A stretch of DNA of 64,000 nucleotides from Orrella daihaiensis (GTDB lineage Bacteria > Pseudomonadota > Gammaproteobacteria > Burkholderiales > Burkholderiaceae_B). The translations under genes were made by a program, and so were the position numbers. The notes under the pieces were generated by a model that searched no databases, was not told the DNA's origin, and was given only the letters and a program-made list of their open reading frames with translations. This document shows positions 60,662 to 64,000 of this stretch, piece after piece. The stretch is from positions 2,604,001 through 2,668,000 of the forward strand of contig NZ_CP063982.1 of NCBI RefSeq assembly GCF_022811525.1, in the 5' to 3' direction. Each line of letters opens with the position of its first letter. Within the stretch, counting starts at the first letter, position 1.

Positions 60662-61114
60662 TCACTTACTCAACCTGCCACCCGAAAATAGCAGGCCGAA
60701 CCAATATCCCTTTAATGCAGCAATCAAACCAACTATTGCAGCCACCCAGTCAAGACGCCCAGCCTCGACATCTGCAAGCAGCCAAAGCAGGCCGATCGCG
60801 ACAAGAACCTTCACCGCATTGCCGATCAGAAAAGTGGCAGCACCAGCCCCTTGAGGCTTAAACGTCGCCAATACCAAACGCAATACAAAAACCGCATTAG
60901 GCGCCAGATAACAAGCTGCGCCCAATAAAGCACTAACCGCTGAACCGGACCCCGAGACCACCCAAAAAACCAGAGCGACTACCAGGGATGCCACCAACTG
61001 AGCCGTCAAAACCCTGAAAAGATCTCGACGCGCCCTGTAGGCCAAACGTTGCTTGTCCTCTTCACTTAACACCACGTGATCAGTGGCAGACGCTGTTGAA
61101 ACACTCATCGTCAT
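60662..61114 (-). CDS. atpI: ATP synthase protein I
   Basis: Small four-helix membrane protein (150 residues) that assists c-ring assembly and Mg uptake. 'LLGAACYLAPNAVFVLRLVL' and 'AATFLIGNAVKVLVAIGLLW', 'LKGYWFGLLFSGGR' fit the family. First gene of the operon; ATG at 61114 or 61108. Confidence 0.9.
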   Translation of the reverse strand: MTMSVSTASATDHVVLSEEDKQRLAYRARRDLFRVLTAQLVASLVVALVFWVVSGSGSAVSALLGAACYLAPNAVFVLRLVLATFKPQGAGAATFLIGNAVKVLVAIGLLWLLADVEAGRLDWVAAIVGLIAALKGYWFGLLFSGGRLSK

Positions 61115-61284
61115 TTACTCATCACATTTTGCTTAAGTAACCCTTCAGAGACCTGACACGCCCGCTATTTCAGGCGGTCCCGATCAAAAAGGACACTACT
61201 TCCGTGAAAATAAACCCACAATTTGCCGGCGTCGGAGCGCTATACACTCATCGGCCCAGAAAATTGCCAACGCAAAGCCTGAAA

Positions 61285-61313
61285 AGTATAGCGGTTTTCC
61301 CTAATATGTGCAA
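61285..61313 (-). promoter_or_regulatory. Candidate sigma-70 promoter of the atp operon
   Basis: Minus strand: -35 TTGCAC (61308-61313), 17-bp spacer, -10 TATACT (61285-61290). Transcription would start near 61278, about 165 nt before atpI. The -10 is strong; the -35 matches only the TTG. Confidence 0.5.
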
Positions 61314-61354
61314 AACGTCTGGGACCCAGTCTGTTTCCCCAGGTGCCAACCTGA

Positions 61355-62146
61355 TTACCGGTGTTTGAACTCGGGCGAGCGTTTTTCAACAAAAGCTGTC
61401 ATTCCCTCTTTTTGGTCCTCGGTAGCAAATAGCGAGTGAAACGCGCGGCGCTCGAACAACACACCTTCACGCAAGCTGCTTTCCCAAGCTCGGTTGACCG
61501 ACTCTTTGGCCATGATGACCGAGGGCAGTGACATCGAAGCAATGACCGTGGCGGCCTCTTTGGCCTGAGCCAGCAATTGGTCAGCCGGCACTACGCGGGA
61601 GACCAGCCCCGATCGCTCAGCTTCCTCGGCATTCATCATGCGGCCCGTTAAGACCATGTCCATGGCCTTGGACTTGCCGACCGCGCGCGGCAAACGCTGT
61701 GTGCCGCCAGCACCAGGAATGATGCCCAACTTGATCTCTGGCTGGCCAAACTTGGCCGAGTCAGCAGCAATGATGAAATCGCACATCATGGCAAGCTCAC
61801 AGCCGCCGCCAAGTGCGTAACCAGAGACTGCAGCGATGATAGGTTTACGCACACGCGCAATTGGATCCCAGTTGCGCGTGATGTACTCAGATTTATAGAC
61901 GTCCATGTATGACCACGATGCCATCGCGCCGATGTCTGCTCCCGCGGCAAAGGCCTTTTCGCTGCCGGTGATAATGATGGCGCCAATGTTGTCATCCCCG
62001 TCAAACTTGGCTAACGCAGCACTTAGCTCATCCATCAAGGCGTCATTCAACGCGTTCAGCGCTTTAGGACGGTTCAGCGTGAGAATCGCCACACGACCTT
62101 CAACTTCCTGCAAAATCAGGGTTTCATTTGTTTGTGTATCACTCAT
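61355..62146 (-). CDS. Enoyl-CoA hydratase
   Basis: Crotonase-fold enzyme, 263 residues, of short-chain enoyl-CoA hydration. Oxyanion-hole regions 'FAAGADIGAMA' and 'VSGYALGGGCELAMMCD', catalytic glutamates in 'GGCELAM' and 'GQPEIKLGIIPGAGGTQ'. ATG at 62146 with GGAGA upstream. It may work with the hydroxyacyl-CoA dehydrogenase at 45 kb, but the genes are 15 kb apart. Confidence 0.94.
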   Translation of the reverse strand: MSDTQTNETLILQEVEGRVAILTLNRPKALNALNDALMDELSAALAKFDGDDNIGAIIITGSEKAFAAGADIGAMASWSYMDVYKSEYITRNWDPIARVRKPIIAAVSGYALGGGCELAMMCDFIIAADSAKFGQPEIKLGIIPGAGGTQRLPRAVGKSKAMDMVLTGRMMNAEEAERSGLVSRVVPADQLLAQAKEAATVIASMSLPSVIMAKESVNRAWESSLREGVLFERRAFHSLFATEDQKEGMTAFVEKRSPEFKHR

Positions 62147-62182
62147 GTTCAGTCTCCACGAAATTCTCATTAAGATAGCAGG

Positions 62183-63952
62183 ATGAAACAACAAACTCTA
62201 CGTTACACCGTCGACCCCCACGATCTAGCGGGTCATCGCTTGAGGATAACCCTGCAGATCGAACAAGTCGCAAGCGCCAGTCAAGTTGTGTCGATGCCTG
62301 CATGGATTCCGGGCAGTTACCTGATCCGGGACTTCTCGCGCCACATCGAAAGCATCCGTGGCAGGCATGGCGGGCGCTGGCATGCCCCAAAAAAACTCGA
62401 TGATCACCGCTGGGTCTTTGATCGTTGCCAAGGCAGCCTGACCGTTGAAATCGTTGTTTACGCCTGGGACTTGTCGGTCAGAGGTGCGCACGTAGACGAC
62501 TCGCATGCATTTTTTAATGGCACATCGGTTTTTCTAAAGCCTCATGGCCTTGAACATTGGCCATGTATGGTTGACATCATACGTCCGGCGGGCCAACGCG
62601 GATGGCGTGTCTACACCAGCATGCCAGCTTCGACCACACGCTTGCCAGCCGATTCGCTGGGCCGCTTCATGGCGCCAGACTACGATGCGCTGATCGATCA
62701 CCCGTTTGAATTGGGTCGACCTGCTGTGGTGCGTTTTGAAGCATGCGGGGCCAAGCACAGCATGGTGTTCACAGGCCATGTCCCGAATCTGGACTTGGCT
62801 CGTATCGCACGCGACGTCAAACGGGTTTGCGAGGCCCAGATCCGATTGTTTGACCCAGTCAATGCCCGCGCACCGTTTTTGGACAGCGCGCCAGAATATG
62901 TGTTCATGACCTTGGTCACTGCTGATGGCTATGGTGGCCTAGAACACCGCGCCAGCACTGCACTGGTCTGCTCACGGCAAGATTTGCCAACCAAGCACCA
63001 AGAAAAAGCGCCGGACGGCTACGTCACTTTTCTGGGTTTGGTCAGCCATGAATACTTCCATACCTGGAACGTCAAGCGCATCAAGCCAGCAGCTTTTGTG
63101 CCTTATGACCTGGCTAGACCCAATCACACCCGCTTGCTTTGGATCTTTGAAGGTTTCACGTCTTACTACGATGATCTGATGCTAGTGCGTAGTGGCGTCA
63201 TCGACATGCCAACCTACTTGAAACAGTTAGCAAAGGCTATCACAGGCGTTCATGCGGGACCCGGGCGTCTGAAACAGTCGCTGGCTAATAGTTCATTTGA
63301 CGCTTGGACCAAGTACTACAAGCAAGACGAAAATGCCCCCAATTCAATCAGCAGTTACTACGCCAAAGGATCTTTGGTGGCGCTCGGACTGGACCTGACC
63401 ATTCGCCGGCGTAGCGACAATCGCCATAGCCTTGACGACGTGATGCGGGCGCTGTGGCAACAATTTGGTGAACACTTCTATCAAGGCCAGCCCAAAGGCT
63501 TAAGCGAAACGGGCTTTGTGCAAATCGTTAAACAAGCCACTGGCGTGGATGTCAGAGACGAGATTGCGCAGTGGGTCGAGCAAACAGCAGACGTCCCGCT
63601 GGAAAAACTGTTGAGATCGCAAGGCTTCGAGCTGAACTGGATCGCAAAAGACCAAACACCAGAGATTGGCGCAACGTTCAAGCCACATGGTGAATCACTG
63701 ACCATCCGACAAGTCATCGAGGGTGGCAGCGCCCATCGAGCCGGGCTTTCGGCTGGTGACATACTGGTGGCATGCAACGGCCTGCGCATTGGCAACAGCG
63801 CCAACTCGTTCAAGCAACTGCTTGCCGCGTATCAGCCCGGTGAGACGGTTCAACTCCAGGCATTTCGTGGTGACGTATTGCAAGCGCGCATGGTCAAGCT
63901 CGCAGCACCCGCTGCATCAACCTGCGAAATCAAGCCGCTCAAGGCAAGCTAA
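62183..63952 (+). CDS. M61 family aminopeptidase with PDZ domain
   Basis: A 589-residue zinc metallopeptidase of the glycyl-aminopeptidase family. The H-E-x-x-H motif is in 'SHEYFHTWNVKRIKP', with the downstream zinc Glu likely in 'WIFEGFTSYYDD'. The C-terminus (about 490-575) is a PDZ domain with 'GGSAHRAGLSAGDILVACNG'. No signal peptide is evident at the N-terminus, so it is probably cytoplasmic. Divergent from the enoyl-CoA hydratase across 36 bp. Confidence 0.94.
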   Translation: MKQQTLRYTVDPHDLAGHRLRITLQIEQVASASQVVSMPAWIPGSYLIRDFSRHIESIRGRHGGRWHAPKKLDDHRWVFDRCQGSLTVEIVVYAWDLSVRGAHVDDSHAFFNGTSVFLKPHGLEHWPCMVDIIRPAGQRGWRVYTSMPASTTRLPADSLGRFMAPDYDALIDHPFELGRPAVVRFEACGAKHSMVFTGHVPNLDLARIARDVKRVCEAQIRLFDPVNARAPFLDSAPEYVFMTLVTADGYGGLEHRASTALVCSRQDLPTKHQEKAPDGYVTFLGLVSHEYFHTWNVKRIKPAAFVPYDLARPNHTRLLWIFEGFTSYYDDLMLVRSGVIDMPTYLKQLAKAITGVHAGPGRLKQSLANSSFDAWTKYYKQDENAPNSISSYYAKGSLVALGLDLTIRRRSDNRHSLDDVMRALWQQFGEHFYQGQPKGLSETGFVQIVKQATGVDVRDEIAQWVEQTADVPLEKLLRSQGFELNWIAKDQTPEIGATFKPHGESLTIRQVIEGGSAHRAGLSAGDILVACNGLRIGNSANSFKQLLAAYQPGETVQLQAFRGDVLQARMVKLAAPAASTCEIKPLKAS

Positions 63953-63954
63953 CT

Positions 63955-64000
63955 GTGTCCACACCGGAATTGGTCAGCGATTACGCGACGCTGCTGTTAT
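63955..64000 (+). CDS. Start of an unidentified gene (partial)
   Basis: A GTG at 63955, 2 bp after the M61 peptidase stop and preceded by AAGGCAAG, opens a frame that runs to the window end ('STPELVSDYATLLL'). Too short to identify. Confidence 0.35.
   Translation, partial: MSTPELVSDYATLLL

Noticed and set aside
1..64000. CRISPR arrays, insertion sequences, prophage or toxin-antitoxin modules
   Set aside because: No regularly spaced repeats, transposase or integrase motifs, or paired small toxin-antitoxin genes were seen; the content is core metabolism and cell structure.

Overview
The window is a core-genome segment of a betaproteobacterium. Gene content and order (argJ - AAA ATPase - Nudix ... 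zapD - coaE - pilD; metX - metW - AmpG-like; mreBCD - mrdA - rodA divergent from gatCAB; atpIBEFHAGDC) point to Burkholderiales, most like Alcaligenaceae/Bordetella relatives. Base composition looks moderate rather than very GC-rich. I see no insertion sequence, phage, CRISPR array, rRNA or plasmid gene. One tRNA gene (Arg, CCG) is present. Coding density is very high, with many 4-14 bp overlaps.

Layout. 0-0.6 kb: end of apaH. 0.6-5.3 kb (minus): a tightly packed series, rubredoxin - yqgE - ruvX - pyrR - pyrB - pyrX (catalytically dead dihydroorotase) - plsC-type acyltransferase. 5.3-11.3 kb (plus): divergent ThiD-like protein, thiE, hemL, argJ, a DUF815-type ATPase and a Nudix/ThiE-like fusion. 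11.2-14.8 kb (minus): prepilin peptidase - coaE - zapD - an orphan RND-type outer-membrane factor. 14.9-16.4 kb: NlpE-like lipoprotein, a small LuxR-type regulator, one doubtful ORF and a lux-box-like palindrome. 16.4-22.7 kb (minus): panC, scpA, a DUF3460 protein and the aapJQMP amino-acid ABC transporter behind a good sigma-54-type promoter. 22.8-25.5 kb (plus): ftsEX and mutY. 25.4-31.1 kb (minus): mreBCD-mrdA-rodA cell-shape operon. 31.3-34.6 kb (plus): gatCAB. 34.6-38.9 kb: pyrE, exodeoxyribonuclease III, tandem Usp, AmpG-like permease, metW. 38.9-43.7 kb: metX, AEC permease, second small LuxR regulator with a convergent lipoprotein, gshA, tRNA-Arg. 43.8-51.4 kb: membrane-anchored dihaem cytochrome c with a candidate FNR/ANR box, hydroxyacyl-CoA dehydrogenase, NAD(P)H-hydrate dehydratase, rep, priA. 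51.4-61.1 kb (minus): AT-rich spacer with DnaA-box-like sites, hemE, a pseudo-receiver/Fis-type regulator, then the full atpIBEFHAGDC operon with promoter and terminator. 61.3-64 kb: enoyl-CoA hydratase, M61 peptidase, and the start of another gene.

Functional themes are pyrimidine synthesis (pyrR, pyrB, pyrX, pyrE), thiamine and tetrapyrrole synthesis (thiD-like, thiE, hemL, hemE), cell wall and division (mre/mrd/rodA, ftsEX, zapD, scpA), amino-acid uptake and synthesis (aap, argJ, metXW), and energy (atp operon, cytochrome c).

The most unusual signals are: two stand-alone LuxR-HTH genes, each overlapping tail-to-tail with a lipoprotein gene; widespread convergent 3' overlaps; a regulator with a receiver fold lacking phosphorylation residues fused to a Fis-type HTH; an outer-membrane factor gene sitting where yacG is expected; and frequent TTG/GTG starts backed by strong Shine-Dalgarno sequences.
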